From Neopestalotiopsis rosae (taxonomy: Eukaryota; Ascomycota; Sordariomycetes; Amphisphaeriales; Sporocadaceae), in NCBI GenBank assembly GCA_023078685.1, contig JALGAS010000008.1, positions 3,348,001-3,412,000 of the forward strand: a stretch of DNA of 64,000 nucleotides, in the 5' to 3' direction. Under the pieces are notes generated by a model that did not search any database, had not been told where the DNA came from, and saw nothing but the letters and a program-made list of their open reading frames with translations. Shown here in pieces: positions 36,044 through 46,419 of the stretch; the stretch's first letter is position 1; each line of letters opens with the position of its first letter. The position numbers and the translations under genes are program-made.

Positions 36044-39000
36044 ATGCCTGGTGCGTCAACTCCCAATACACTGCCATCTTTGTCCTTCTCTCGTAGAAAG
36101 GGGCCTGTAAGTGTGAGAACCATAGCTAACCATGGGATTTTGGTGATTCAGGTTCCAAGAAAAAGGACAAGAATGCGAAAGGGAACGGAGGCGTCTTATC
36201 AGCGGTGACAAAACATGGGGCCGCGTTTCCGTACGTATCCATGAAGTTCTCGGAATGAATCAAAGATCTTGTCGTATGTCATGGCGCTGACTCTTGATCG
36301 TCTTACAGAAACGGTGCCCCTGTCAACGAGGTGGTTTCGCCAATGCCGGAATCTCCTCCCAGCCCAGAACAGACGCCCGAGATGAAACCGACTGCGCCAG
36401 CTGCGATTCCCAACAGCGGAAACTCGACTGCGGCGTCTCCAAACTTGGACGGAGTGACTGGGACATCTGTTGCTACTAGCAATGCTCCCAGTATGAGTGA
36501 ATGGACAAAGAATCACGGTGCGCTGGCTGGGTCACCCAACCTGATTAGTCTCATGGGCGAGTCACCACCCACGCAGCCGTCATCATATGAGGATCACAAA
36601 CCTCACCCTGCTTGGATCCAGCAGAGAGCTGCTGCTAATAACTATGCCGTCTCTGCGTCGCCTCCAACAGTGGGTCGTCGGCCTTTGAGCTTTCAAATGG
36701 ACAACCACTTCCCAGGCCACGATATCCGTTCCCAAGCTTCTTCGCCTCCTGGTGTCAGACGGGGCTCGATGCACTCGCCTTTTTCAAAGCCTCGCATGGG
36801 AGCTAATCCACCTCTGCCGCACCAAGCACAGGCTCATTTCTACGCGGCTCCAGATCTAGACCTGGATATGGGCCCCAAAGACGGGCTCAAGGCCGGCGAG
36901 CGCGGGTATTATTTCGGATTCGATACCTGTCCTAGCTCCACCCTTGTCCACGGTATTACAAGTAACAATGTCGTCTTGGCTGGGTATGAAGGTGGCTTAG
37001 ATGTGTATTCCGTGTCAAAACGAGGTGTAGAACCCCTTGCGAGCCTGAAAGGACTTCGAGGAGGTGTCTATAATGCCAAGATCCTTCCCTGGACGAGCAG
37101 TGGAGAGGACAATGAAGTATATCCCCTGGTTGCTGTCGTTGTTCACGGGCCGCTTTTGGCTCCACAAGTCCCGGATATAGTCGAGACACGATACGATGCC
37201 ATGGGTAGCCCCAAAATGGAGGGCATCAACACGCCTGAATCAGACTCGAACCAGAGACCTATCAGCATGGGTAAAGCATTACCGACAATTGAGGCTTATC
37301 AAACCACAGTTGAGATCTATTCTCTTAGAACGAACGCCCTGGTTGGTACGCTCTTGCAAGCCCCTCGGATACCAATCAAGTCTTCTGTCCAAAATCCAAT
37401 GTTCCGCAGCCCGCCACCCACTGGGGCTCTTCAAATCAGGGCTGATAGCGGCAGCATCATTGTCTCCTCGGGTACTTCTGGCGAGTGCTGGGTCTTCCGG
37501 GACTGCAAGACGAGCGAGAAACCCCAAGTTGAGTTTAGATGTGTGGGCAAGTTATGGACAAGCTTGCAGCAAGCTTTGAAGAGCGATGCACCTACAGAAG
37601 ACAACAGGGGCCACAACTCGATCCCGCCTAGGCAAAGTCCTCAGATGCCTATCGTCACTATCTCCGGCAGATGGATTGCATACTGTCCTCCAGCTCCCTC
37701 TTCGCAGATAGCGCTCAATGCTACCATTGGTGTTCCCATTGACGGCAGAGCGCCTGGACTCAACACTTTGACCTCACCCGTTCTGCCTAGCGAAAGTGCT
37801 GATTTGGACCAGCCAACGTCAAATGGTGTCATGAACAAGATCATGAGAGAAACCACTCAGGAAGTAATTCAGGGTGCGCGTTGGGTAACAAAACAAGGGG
37901 TTCAGCTCTGGAATAATTACTGGAAGCAGCCAGGTCCTCAGTCCCAGAGCCGTTCTCCTACCGTAGGGTCACCTCCATGGACTGGACAGTTTGCCAGCAG
38001 GGCGGAAGCGTCACAGTTTCCTCCGACGTATGGCGTCTCTGGTCAAGCGGTCACAAAGGAACCAGGCTTGGTATCGATTCTTGATCTTGAGAGTCTTGCC
38101 AACTCTACGTCGATTCACCACATCACTACATTCAAAGTCCCGCTTGGATGCAGCTTCCTGTCCTTCTCCCCAGCTGGTTTGTCCCTTTTCACGGCTAGCA
38201 CCAAAGGAGACGTACAGACGGTATGGGACCTGATGAGGATTCAACACAGCAAGTCATCGGCCCTCCAAAACACTGCGACACCATCAGGAGGACATGCGAC
38301 TCGAGTCAGACAGATTGCCCAATTTTCACGAATGACTGTGGCTCGGATCGTTGACGTGGCATGGACCAAGCCGAACGGCGAGCGTGCTGCCATGGTCACT
38401 GAGAGAGGCACTGTTCATTTGCTTGACATGCCATCCAGTGCTTACGTTTGGCCACCACCTCGACGCAGGACAAAACCCGAGGAGCCCACTTCAGCAGCAC
38501 CAGAGAGCACCTCGGCTGTGAGCATGGCTTCGAATGTGCTCTCTTCTGCATATGGTGCTGCCAAGCCATTGATCGATCATCGTCGCCGTAGCAGCTCCAA
38601 CGCGCACACTGCATCTAGCCTCATGGGCCAGGCCGGGTACGGAGGCAAAGTTTTGGCCGCTGGAATAAGTCACTCTCTCGGCAACACTGCGACAGCAATC
38701 AATCAGATGCGCCAGAATGCCGAGAATCGTGTCAGTCTCCCCATGAGCAACCAAGCCCCGAGTATCTCGTGTGTCTGTTGGATTACGGGCCGAAGGTACC
38801 CCACGCTGTTCGTTGCCGGCGATGGCCTAGTCAGAATGTTTCCTAGCAAGACTCGCGAAACCAAAAGCAGAAGCTCGCGCGGCAGCCGTTACAAGGACTT
38901 CAAGCTCAAGACTTTGCCCAACGATGTGCTTGCGCCCATTGTGAAGCGCTCCATAGAGCCGGACGAAGACTTGGACTTCAACAATCCAGACTATGATGGG

Positions 39001-39552
39001 GGAAACACTCTTGTGCTGAACCCCCGTCCTCGTCCTAGCAACTCTGACCTCAACCCAGAGTCGTCAATCCCCCAGGCAGAGATCGAGACGAGCGCGCCAT
39101 ACCAGCCTTTCCACACGGATCGTCGGGTTGGTCTCTTTGAGACGAACCAAGAAGGCGGACAATCCCCGCTCGCCGCTGTAACACAATTATTGGATGCCAC
39201 AACGTTGGACGACGCTCCAGCACCATCACGAAAGTCCAAGAAAAAGCAGCAGCAGCAAGGAGAGAAGACCGAGACAAGATCGACGGCATGGGCCTTTGGT
39301 CAGAATATCTCCGCTATTCAGGTTGATCTCGGCATGGTGATGGAGGAGGATCTCACCAACAGCAGCATTGACGAACACCGTGCCTTGCCAGCCTCGGCTA
39401 TGGAACGAGTCATGCAAATTGGCGACAATGACGAGCAGATTGTCATTACCACTCGACGACGTCGGGGCGGCAACCGAATGTCCGACCTCGACGAAGACGG
39501 CTTCTTCGAGGATGACTGCGAGGTTCTCGATTTTGCCGACCAGAGAGTGTGA
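36044..39552 (+). CDS. BCAS3-type WD40 propeller protein
   Basis: Model: exons 36044-36050, 36152-36230, 36309-39552, 1109 aa. The large exon has no suitable ATG at its 5' end. Joining a seven-base exon ATGCCTG (donor gtgcgt) to the acceptor at 36151 gives MPGSKKKDKNAKGNGGVLSA and keeps phase to the main exon. Residues about 1-210 are Pro/Ser-rich and disordered. From about 226 (GYYFGFDTCPSSTLVHGITS) to about 720 lie propeller-like blades with inserted loops, including FKVPLGCSFLSFSPAGLSLF, DVQTVWDLMRI and VARIVDVAWTKPNGERAAMV. The sequence around GDVQTVWDLMRIQ and the layout match fungal BCAS3 WD40-domain proteins. Human BCAS3 with PHAF1 is recruited to autophagic membranes; a similar role here is inference. 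The acidic C-terminus contains a Lys/Gln-rich KSKKKQQQQG stretch. Confidence 0.85.
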
Positions 39553-40145
39553 GACGGGACGCTTTCTTGTATTGAAGTATTCAGAAACATTGCATACATA
39601 GACGCATCGAGAGTTCATTCAGGACATTGCATCACATTTGTTTTTCAGGGGTTCTGATCAGGGCAGTCTGTTTTCATGTTTTGGCCCCATTTATCATAAA
39701 AACTTATCGAATGGCTGGTTGGCCATTGACCTTCACTTGGTGTATAAGACGTGGCATATGGTATATCCCTGTTGGAGTATAGGAGTTCATTGTGTGTCCA
39801 TACGGTACTCATCGGAATAGTAGACTATAACCAAGGCAGTTTACGAACTGTAACAAAGCGACATTTGCAGATAGATTATTATTTTATTTGTTTTTCGACA
39901 TTTGTGAAATCGTTTCTGAATCCACAGATATCCAGTTGAGTACCTCCACGCATTTGACAAGGTGTTGCGTGTAGGTTGTGACCCAGATTGTATCATGTCC
40001 AGGTGATTTGGCATCTTGTTTTGGCGTGTTGCGCGTATCATGACGGCTGATTCGAGTAATCCAGATTGATTGTTCTCATTCCTCCAGATTAGACATTGGG
40101 TCCCCTTTTCTTTCTTTCAAGAAAACGTATGCGGCAGAGCTTCCT
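39553..40145. other. Intergenic, between convergent 3' ends
   Basis: Shared 3' flank of the BCAS3-like gene (plus) and DPM2 (minus), about 590 bases. It is AT-rich in the middle. No gene or RNA is recognised. Confidence 0.6.
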
Positions 40146-40602
40146 TTAAGCCTTCTTCTTAGCAGCAGCCGCCTTGGCCTTTGCAGCCTTCTTGCGGTTG
40201 CTGCGGATCATGACGACACTGAGGAACGAGCCCACGACGGCGGAACCGAGGAGGACCAGGATTACGGGGATGCGAATGGCCCAGACGCGCGGAGGGAAGA
40301 TGCTGTGAAGAGGGTGGTCGGCGTCGACAAAGGGCTACATCAAGGGACTATTAGCTGGGGTGTAATCAAATGCATTGGGCGACCAAAGGGGGGAACATAC
40401 CATAGCCAGCGTCCAGATGGTGTAGTAGAGGAAGACGACAGAGGCGGCCACCAGCATGGTGAGACCAACGAGTTTGTCAAGCTGTAGGTTGGACAGACGA
40501 GGGCGAGTTAGTTATTCAAAGTTCCCATGGATTTGCGCATTTGGGGGGTGTGCTCTGGAAGCAAATGGGGAGGGAGAGAGAGGGCGCGCGCAAGCATACC
40601 AT
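40146..40602 (-). CDS. DPM2: Dolichol-phosphate mannose synthase regulatory subunit DPM2
   Basis: Model on the minus strand: exons 40602-40600 (only the ATG), 40481-40401, 40334-40146, in phase, 90 aa. The protein is MLDKLVGLTMLVAASVVFLY through TIWTLAMPFVDADHPLHSIF, then PPRVWAIRIPVILVLLGSAV, with a basic Lys/Ala tail ending AAAAKKKA. This is the two-helix layout of DPM2: helix 1 at about 5-25, a luminal FVD-x-x-HPL-FPPR-WA loop, helix 2 at about 49-70. DPM2 sits in the ER membrane and stabilises the DPM1 catalytic subunit (with DPM3), which makes dolichol-phosphate-mannose for N-glycans, O-mannosylation and GPI anchors. Length and the C-terminal lysines (ER retention type) fit the family. 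The first coding exon is three bases long, with donor gtatgc directly after ATG. It shares a 729-bp upstream region with CWC22. Confidence 0.93.
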
Positions 40603-41331
40603 TGTTAATTACAAAAGAATGAAGGACTTTCGGCCTTCACAAATGAGTGTATCGAAGTGAAGAGATGGGAGTCGTAAGACAAGAAGAAGAAGAAGACAAG
40701 TTGTTTTGCACAAGAGTTAAAGTAGTTTGTGGTTGTGAAGCTTTGCCTGGGGATACGGGATGAGCTGGCCAGAAATTGGTTCCCGTTTCCTCAGCCAAAA
40801 CCCACCCCTAAATTGAGTGAGCACAAGGTCGAGCTACCCTTTGAATACGGGCGCGCGCGCCAGAGCCCAGACTACCTACAAATGCGCGACGTGGAGCAAC
40901 TAAAAGGCAGCTGAAGCTACTACGCTAGGTATGTACCTGGCGCTGCTGGCTGCTGGCTGCTGGCTGCTTTCCCTGAGCACACTCTTAAATTTGGGGGACA
41001 GAGGGGTCGCGTTGCACCAATTAGATCATGTTGTTCGTAGCTCTTCAGTCTCCACTCTTAGCCTCGCCCATTGATCCAATGTTATCGACGCCAAAAAGTT
41101 TAAGGTGACGATCCAGCGTCAGAAAGCTTTCATTCCACTCCATTTTCTCTCACACATCACCAGCAAGTTGTCTGTCGTTGTATCCGCGCTCAACCATCCG
41201 AAACCTTCGACTATCGAGGGAATTCGCGATCGAGTAGCACGACTGCGACCTGCATTTATTTTTCTTTGCTTCTTTCCATTTCCTTCGTCGTGGTATTGAA
41301 ACCGTGGAAGCCTGCTCCCAGGTAAACAGCC
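40603..41331. promoter_or_regulatory. Divergent promoter region of DPM2 and CWC22
   Basis: 729 bases separate the two start codons, which point away from each other. The region includes GAAGAAGAAGAAGA (near 40,684-40,697), a CG alternation at 40,849-40,860 and GCTGCTGGCTGCTGGCTGCT (about 40,944-40,968). Both neighbours are housekeeping genes, so a shared bidirectional promoter is likely but not shown. Confidence 0.5.
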
Positions 41332-43941
41332 ATGTCTTCCCGGTCGCCCTCGCCACAGCGCGAGCCGGCTGATTCGCCACCATCCCGACCTTCGAGATCT
41401 CCCTCGCCGCGTCGTGATCGCGGAGGAGATCGACCGCCACGCCGTGCCCGCAATGGTGGCGACAGCTATCGCCCAGGCGGCGCGCGAGACCGCGATGACG
41501 CAGGACCACCACCGCGGCGGCCGCGCTCGCCCGCGCCGCGCAAGCCATCGCCAGTGCCGCCGACCGAGGAGGAGAAGCAGGCGGCCGCCCGCGCCGAATA
41601 CGAAAAGCTCCTGACGATGCGGTCCGGAGGCACGTACATACCGCCGGCCCGGCTCCGCGCCCTGCAGGCGCAGATTACCGACAAGACGACCAAGGAGTAC
41701 CAGCGCATGGCCTGGGAGGCGCTCAAAAAGTCCATCAACGGTCTCATCAACAAGGTCAACGTGGCCAACATCAAGCACATTGTCCCCGAGCTCTTCAACG
41801 AGAACCTGATTCGTGGCCGTGGCCTTTTTTGCCGCAGCATCATGAAGGCCCAGGCCGCCTCCCTGCCCTTCACCCCCATCTACGCCGCGTTTGCCGCCAT
41901 TGTCAATACCAAGCTGCCGCAGGTCGGCGAGCTACTCATCTCGAGGCTGGTCATGTCGTTCCGCAAGGGCTTCAAGAGAAATGACAAGGCTGTGTGCTTA
42001 TCCTCGGTCATGTTCTTGGCGCATCTCGTCAACCAGCAGGTCGTGCACGAAATGCTCGTTGCTCAGATTCTGCTCCTCCTTCTACAAAAGCCAACAGATG
42101 ACTCGGTCGAGATTGCCATTGCTCTGATCAAGGAGGTGGGAGCTCATCTCGAAGAGTTCTCGCCAGCCATTTCGAATGCAGTATGGGATCAGTTCAGAAA
42201 TATTCTACACGAGGCAGACATCGACAAGAGGGTTCAGTACATGATTGAGGTGGCCTTTCAGATCCGAAAGGACAAGTTCAAGGACAATCCACCGATCAAG
42301 GAAGAGCTGGACCTGATTGAGGAGAGCGACCAAATCACTCACCGCGTCGAGTTGGACGCGAACCTCAATGTGCAAGATGGACTCAACATTTTCAAGTTTG
42401 ACGAGAAATGGGAGGAGAATGAGGCAGCTTACAAACAACTCAAAGCAGAAATCCTCGGAGAGGGCAGCGACTACGAGGACGACGACAGTGACGATGAGAG
42501 CTCGGATGACGAGGACCAAGAGGAGAAGGCCATGGAGATCAAAGACCAGTCAAATACTGACCTGGTCAACCTGAGGAAGACTATTTACCTGACGATCCAG
42601 TCGGCACTCGATCCCGAAGAAGCAGTGCACAAGCTGCTAAAAGTCCAGCTCCCAGCTGGCTACGAACACGAATTGATTTCCATGGTGGTTGAATGTTGTT
42701 CACAAGAAAAGACCTACACCAAGTTCTTTGGTTTGATCGCGGAAAGACTTGCCAAGATCAACCGCGAAAAGATGATGATGTTTGAGGACTCTTTCAAGAC
42801 ATACTATGAAACGTGCCATCGATACGAAACCAACAGACTACGCAACATTGCAAGGCTTTTCGGTCATCTTTTCGGCAGCGACGCCATTGGCTGGTACACG
42901 TTGGAAGCCATTCATCTGAACGAGGAAGAAACCACGAGTTCGTCTCGTATTTTCATCAAAATCATGTTCCAGGAGATTTCCGAGGAACTTGGCATGCCCA
43001 AGCTGCAGGCTAGAATGAAAGATGATATTCTGCAACCGAACCTGGAGGGTTTATTTCCCCGCGACAATGCAAAGAACCTTCGTTTCTCCATCAACTACTT
43101 TACCAGTATTGGTATGGGTCCGCTGACAGAGGATATGCGAGAACGCCTTGCCGCTATGCCCAAGCCCACCCTGCCTGCTCCAGCTGCTAGAGACGACTCG
43201 GACTCGGAATCCGTCTCGAGTTATTCGTCATACACGGGATCGTCCTATTCATCTCGATCACGCTCACGGACACCGCCACGACGAGCTATCGACAAAAGGG
43301 GCCGATCTCTATCACGATCGCCCCGAGAACGTGGAAGATCGTATTCTGGAGATAGTCGAGGAAGCTTCTCCCCTTCGCCACGACGGTCGCGTTCACCATA
43401 CTACAGTGATTCAAGAAGCCCGCCGCGCAAGGTTGCAAAGAGGGATGGCTCGTATTCGCGAAGCCCGCCTCCACGCAGAGGTGGCCGGGACGCGAGCTAT
43501 TCTCGGTCGCGAAGCCCAGTACGCAACAATGGCAGAACGAGAGCGCGTTCCTACAGCAGTCGCAGTCGTAGTTTGACTCGCTCCCCACGCTCACGATCTC
43601 GGTCATACACACCGTCGCGCTCGCGCACTCCGCCAAGGAGAGCACCTGCACAAGGCGCCAGACGCGACTCGTACTCCCGTAGCCCTTCACCACCTACTAG
43701 GCGAGCGGCACGTCGCGGAAGTAGCTATTCCCGGTCGCCATCGCCACCAGCGCGACGTGGTCGTCCAGCTTCAAGGTCGATATCCAGAAGCCCCCCGCCC
43801 AGAAGACGTAGAAATACGAGCAGTGTGAGCAGCGCGCCGCGGAAACGGACGATAAACAGTGTTAGCGGTTCCGACAGTGAAGGAGGCGGCGCACCTCTGA
43901 AGAAGAGGCGGTATAGCAGTGTAAGCCGTGGCAGCAGATAA
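41332..43941 (+). CDS. CWC22: Pre-mRNA-splicing factor CWC22
   Basis: A single uninterrupted frame of 869 aa. Residues 1-80 are Arg/Ser/Pro-rich. A MIF4G domain occupies about 115-300 (GGTYIPPARLRALQAQITDK just before it; NKVNVANIKHIVPELFNENL, GRGLFCRSIMKAQAASLPFT inside). An acidic Asp/Glu/Ser linker follows (SDYEDDDSDDESSDDEDQEE), then an MA3 domain at about 410-520 (LRKTIYLTIQSALDPEEAVH). The C-terminal 250 residues are a long RS-type domain with many RSRS, SPPRR and SRSP units. CWC22 is a nuclear spliceosome component needed around the first catalytic step; in animals it recruits eIF4A3 for exon-junction complex assembly. The RS tail is longer than in yeast, which lacks it. Start chosen at the first ATG, immediately before an SRSP run. 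Confidence 0.96.
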   Translation: MSSRSPSPQREPADSPPSRPSRSPSPRRDRGGDRPPRRARNGGDSYRPGGARDRDDAGPPPRRPRSPAPRKPSPVPPTEEEKQAAARAEYEKLLTMRSGGTYIPPARLRALQAQITDKTTKEYQRMAWEALKKSINGLINKVNVANIKHIVPELFNENLIRGRGLFCRSIMKAQAASLPFTPIYAAFAAIVNTKLPQVGELLISRLVMSFRKGFKRNDKAVCLSSVMFLAHLVNQQVVHEMLVAQILLLLLQKPTDDSVEIAIALIKEVGAHLEEFSPAISNAVWDQFRNILHEADIDKRVQYMIEVAFQIRKDKFKDNPPIKEELDLIEESDQITHRVELDANLNVQDGLNIFKFDEKWEENEAAYKQLKAEILGEGSDYEDDDSDDESSDDEDQEEKAMEIKDQSNTDLVNLRKTIYLTIQSALDPEEAVHKLLKVQLPAGYEHELISMVVECCSQEKTYTKFFGLIAERLAKINREKMMMFEDSFKTYYETCHRYETNRLRNIARLFGHLFGSDAIGWYTLEAIHLNEEETTSSSRIFIKIMFQEISEELGMPKLQARMKDDILQPNLEGLFPRDNAKNLRFSINYFTSIGMGPLTEDMRERLAAMPKPTLPAPAARDDSDSESVSSYSSYTGSSYSSRSRSRTPPRRAIDKRGRSLSRSPRERGRSYSGDSRGSFSPSPRRSRSPYYSDSRSPPRKVAKRDGSYSRSPPPRRGGRDASYSRSRSPVRNNGRTRARSYSSRSRSLTRSPRSRSRSYTPSRSRTPPRRAPAQGARRDSYSRSPSPPTRRAARRGSSYSRSPSPPARRGRPASRSISRSPPPRRRRNTSSVSSAPRKRTINSVSGSDSEGGGAPLKKRRYSSVSRGSR

Positions 43942-44725
43942 GAATGAGACTACGGAGGGTGATTCAAGAAGGCATCGAGTACCGTAATCAATATTTTTAG
44001 TATGCAGACAGAATGATACCATGTATTAGCCCTCTCGACAAGGAAGAGATAATAAAAGCATTCAAGTGCTCGGAAGTCAAAGTCACCGGTATTGAGCCTT
44101 CAAAGTCAAATCCTGCAGTATCACCCAACACGACACATATTTGTGGATGAAGGTCGTTTCTTTCGAATCCAAAATCAAGTAAACTTATTAGAAATCCACG
44201 TTTGAGCTATATACTTGATCCCGGGCAAAACATCGGATACTGCAATCTGTGATTAAGATATAAATATTTCTACAAACGAAATCATTAGCATAGATAACTC
44301 TATTAAGGGTTATCACTTTCTATTAATTATTTACTATAACAGCGTAGCATTAAGAGAATCGTTTACACATTGGAACAGAACTGCCAAAAGACTACCATGT
44401 TCTTTATTGTTATTCTCAGGCAACTTCTTGGCTATCTGATGTTTGAATTCTGGTCACAGATGGGCTCATCAGAACACGGCGGGTTTATTGTAAGAATTAT
44501 TGCGTGAACCGAAGAAGCCGCAATGCTCTCATAGGGCCGCACGGAGAAATTATCAATGAGTAGGTCAACGGTGAACAATCACACAGTCCTTGTCTACCGA
44601 ATTTCTCACAACCGTTCCTCGGATTCCATTTTCTTGCGCCTTTCCCTTTCATTCTAACCTCCTCCTCAATCCCCTCTAGATCGAAATACCATACACGAAC
44701 CAACGTCGTCGAAACCCCCAAAACT
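43942..44725. other. Intergenic, between convergent 3' ends; AT-rich core
   Basis: Shared 3' flank of CWC22 and the IFI6-family gene. The part at about 44,140-44,360 is markedly AT-rich compared with its surroundings, with no open frame. No gene is recognised. Confidence 0.55.
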
Positions 44726-45081
44726 TTACAGCTTCGACATGTCACGCTTCTCCTTGCCCTCTCCTTCCTCCTCCTCCTCCTCCTCCCCTTTGTCGTCTTC
44801 CTCCCCGTCCGCAGTTCCTCCAGACCGGCCCTCTCTAAACAACCCAGCTGCCAACACAGCGCCAGCACTTCCAATCGACGAGACGACTGCCCCGGCCGCT
44901 CCGCCCGCACCAATGCTCTGCAAGGTCGCAAAGAGGCTGCCGGCCGCCACGTTTCCAATGGCACTCTGGGCGCCTGCTGCAAGGGAGCCTTTTAAAGAAG
45001 CGAGATTAGTCATATGTTGCGTAGCGACATGAGGAATGATAAGATACAGTTCATTTGGTCTGGCATGGCCGAGAGTTACTA

Positions 45082-45115
<34 letters not shown>

Positions 45116-45420
45116 CCATATCGCGATACGGACCCTGGGTCCTACAGAAGAACAATAATGAGGGAGGGGGGAAGAAGAACAAGACAAGTAAAAGCAACAA
45201 TACCGGCAACAATACCGCCTGCGCCAAATCCAACCACCCCGAGGACAGCAGGAAGAACCAAGGGGGCTGCAACAGCTCCCACGCCCGCCGCGATGAGAGA
45301 TGTCGGGTCAATCTTCGGCATTTTGAGATTCGAATCGCTTCTCTCTTCTTCAGCACGGACAGCCGGACTCAAGAGCAATACAGAAAGTAAAAGGATACAG
45401 CAGCGTGGTAATGACATCAA
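44726..45420 (-). CDS. Small IFI6/IFI27 (ISG12)-family membrane protein
   Basis: Model on the minus strand: exons 45420-45204 and 44988-44726, joined in phase, 159 aa. Residues 1-23 look like a secretion signal (MSLPRCCILLLSVLLLSPAV-RA). Residues about 41-122 are a glycine/alanine-rich hydrophobic hairpin (GVVGFGAGGIVAG, then SLAAGAQSAIGNVAAGSLFA across the splice), the hallmark of the interferon-induced 6-16 family. The tail is strongly acidic (a run of seven Glu) with a basic end. Animal members localise to mitochondria, ER or nuclear membrane and affect apoptosis; fungal members are uncharacterised. A CT microsatellite lies inside the intron, which is about 215 bases. The donor was chosen at the second of two gtattgttgc sites because it preserves the IVAG-S-L family sequence. 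A shorter start at MPKIDPTS (residue 34) without the signal is possible. Confidence 0.82.
45084..45113. repeat. CT microsatellite within an intron
   Basis: About 15 CT units (30 bases), read as GA on the coding strand of the IFI6-family gene, inside its only intron. Confidence 0.9.
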
Positions 45421-46419
45421 TGCCGGGAATTAATATAACGGAATCTGTAATTGAACAGGGACCAAGTTGACATGGCATCAATATCGGATCTTCCGCTCGG
45501 CTATATACATAGTCGGCGAGGGTGAAAGAAAAGGACATATTCGACCAAGAAAGGCTCTTCCACTTCCCGTCCTTCAGCCACACGGTCATAGAAGAACAGT
45601 GTCACACGGCAAAGCTGTCGGAGGCCTACCACATATTCTCTACCGTGAGATGGTATTCTTCGAGGCATAGTTGCCTGCAGCTGCATGCACGTACAAGTCG
45701 CTTCCCGTTTGCCGGACTGATAGTGGTAGGGAAAGCAAATAATAGTTGTCATTCCTGGTGCAACCAGATACAGAAAGTGTCAAAAACCAATATTGGCCTC
45801 CGCTATTTCGCTACCAAAAAGTATTAAGGCTAAAATCGACCAAATCATTCAATTCCAATATCCCTCCCTGTCCTTCTTGCGCTGGTTGCAAGTGCCTTCC
45901 CGGCACGATAAATGAATGATTGATGAACCTGAAACGCTGTATCCTGCATCAACTCCAAATGTACGTCAAGTCTTGTACTCGTGTGGTGTCATGATCCCTG
46001 CCTGCCTACTGGACAAAAGTCGGTCGACAAACGCCTTCGCAAGCCTCGAATACCATGGACAAATTGTCCCCAATCCAAATAAGCGCAAAACATGTAATAC
46101 AAAGGCTCCCTGTCGCTCTTGAAAATCAACCCGGAAAGAATGCCGGCGTGTGGCGCTTTACGCCAGGCATCGTGATTATGTACTCAGACACAGATCATTA
46201 CGACCCCAAACAATAAACACCAAGGCCGTGGGGCGCAGTGTTGGGCATTTCTCTATAATGGTTTCCCCCTCTGTCCGGTACTCCAATCGCTGATGACTTT
46301 TTCCATGGTATAGTCAACGCCAAGAACCAGGAGAAGATAATGCAATAATCGTCTCAGTCGTAACTCGTCAAATGGGCAAAATGTGCACATTGCACATGTA
46401 CTCTAGCCGAGCCAAAGCA
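45421..46419. other. Intergenic region between IFI6-family gene start and forkhead gene end
   Basis: About 1 kb containing the upstream region of the IFI6-family gene and the 3' flank of the forkhead gene; both are on the minus strand. Short frames only; nothing recognised. Confidence 0.6.

Noticed and set aside
35549..36110. Open frames just upstream of the BCAS3-like gene
   Set aside because: None joins in phase to the exon at 36152 with an ATG; the seven-base exon does.
41119..41778. 219-codon minus-strand frame opposite the start of CWC22
   Set aside because: Antisense shadow of the Arg/Ser-rich N-terminus.
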